This document shows, piece by piece, positions 53,176-53,467 of a stretch of 53,467 bases of DNA. Numbering within the stretch: position 1 is the first letter of the stretch; every line of letters starts with the position of its first letter. This DNA is from Nitrospira sp. (GTDB lineage Bacteria; Nitrospirota; Nitrospiria; Nitrospirales; Nitrospiraceae). The stretch covers positions 1 to 53,467 of the forward strand of contig JANDJC010000016.1 of the NCBI GenBank assembly GCA_024331045.1. Direction: 5' to 3'. The notes under the pieces are model-generated. The model was not told the origin of the DNA. It ran no database searches and saw nothing but the letters and a program-made list of their open reading frames with translations. The position numbers and the translations under genes are program-made.

Positions 53176-53463
53176 CTATTTGAATTTGGCCACCGCCGCG
53201 TCGAGGGCCGATTTGAATTCGCCCCACGCGCTTTCGGCGCCGGTTTTAAGAACTTCCCACGCTTCCTCGCTCGCGGCCTTGATCTCGCCGAGCTTCGCCT
53301 GCGCCGCATCCCGCTTGGCCTTGAGCGCATCGACCTGTTTGAGGTACTCGATCTTGGCGCTCGCCTCCGCCTTGTCGGCCTTGGCCTTGAGCTCGTCGAT
53401 CTTCGTGCCCCATTCCCGCAATTGCGCTTCCATTTTTTCGAGATAGGCGTCCTTGAGACTCAT
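53176..53463 (-). CDS. Small coiled-coil protein, sll1863-like stress type
   Basis: The 95-residue protein is almost entirely helical, with heptads rich in Lys, Glu and Ala ('LKDAYLEKMEAQLREWGTK', 'KADKAEASAKIEYLKQVDAL', 'ASEEAWEVLKTGAESAWGEF'). It closely resembles the small sll1863-family stress-response proteins; its role is unknown. ATG 53463 lies four bases from the window end, so its ribosome-binding site is outside. It precedes zwf by 152 bases and may be the first gene of the leftward sugar-oxidation transcript. Confidence 0.85.
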   Translation of the reverse strand: MSLKDAYLEKMEAQLREWGTKIDELKAKADKAEASAKIEYLKQVDALKAKRDAAQAKLGEIKAASEEAWEVLKTGAESAWGEFKSALDAAVAKFK

Positions 53464-53467
53464 CGAG

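Overview
The window reads as chromosome of a high-GC, Gram-negative, respiratory bacterium. Genes lie on both strands, there are many secreted c-type cytochromes (nine proteins, 13 CXXCH haem sites), and there is a retrograde lipid-transport (Mla) system, which implies an outer membrane. The mix of small periplasmic cytochromes, a cupredoxin, CbpA/CbpM, an ADP-forming acyl-CoA synthetase and a glucosidase/Zwf block resembles Nitrospira (Nitrospirota). That assignment is an inference from gene content, as no rRNA or other marker gene is in the window. I saw no rRNA, tRNA, CRISPR array or intact transposase.

Layout. 1-4.1 kb: the end of mlaA, a 28-residue membrane micropeptide, a zinc-ribbon protein, an Hsp20 and a phosphoribosyltransferase. 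4.4-9.1 kb: a tandem UspA protein, a monohaem cytochrome coupled to a thioredoxin-fold/DsbD-like membrane protein, and a fused ADP-forming acyl-CoA synthetase. 9.2-15.7 kb (minus strand): a secreted unknown, a cytochrome, a hemerythrin, a tight cbpA-cbpM-trxC-arsC operon, a CoA-disulfide-reductase/rhodanese fusion and a YtxH protein. 15.9-26.1 kb (minus strand): an electron-transfer region with seven of the cytochrome proteins, including a tetrahaem and a TsdA-like dihaem, plus a Met-less cupredoxin, a DUF1264 protein, DsrE, DUF2892 and a Gly/His/Met-rich metal-binding protein.

26.5-34.1 kb (plus strand) is an accessory island. It holds an N6-methylase-like protein with motif I but no NPPY, an ImmA/IrrE-type peptidase, a DUF4411 PIN protein, a second methylase with NPPY but a variant motif I, and a GIY-YIG/T5orf172-helicase fusion. 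I cannot match this set to a named restriction or defence type. A FitA/VapC toxin-antitoxin cassette splits it, and just before the cassette lies a 40-codon decayed copy of the helicase gene's 5' end, so the cassette appears to have arrived with a duplication. A REP-like hairpin sits directly before the second methylase.

34.3-42.8 kb (minus strand): OsmC, a VIT-like protein, the Mla importer (lipoprotein, MlaD, MlaF, and MlaE with a fused STAS/MlaB domain), FtsH, a DUF1207 barrel and a broken barrel-like gene. 43.3-46.7 kb: a type II P-type ATPase with a single-helix micropeptide on each side and LapA upstream. 46.8-53.5 kb: NhaA, gluconokinase, a large GH63-like glucosidase and glucose-6-phosphate dehydrogenase form a sugar-oxidation block that feeds the pentose phosphate route. 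A coiled-coil stress-type protein ends the window.
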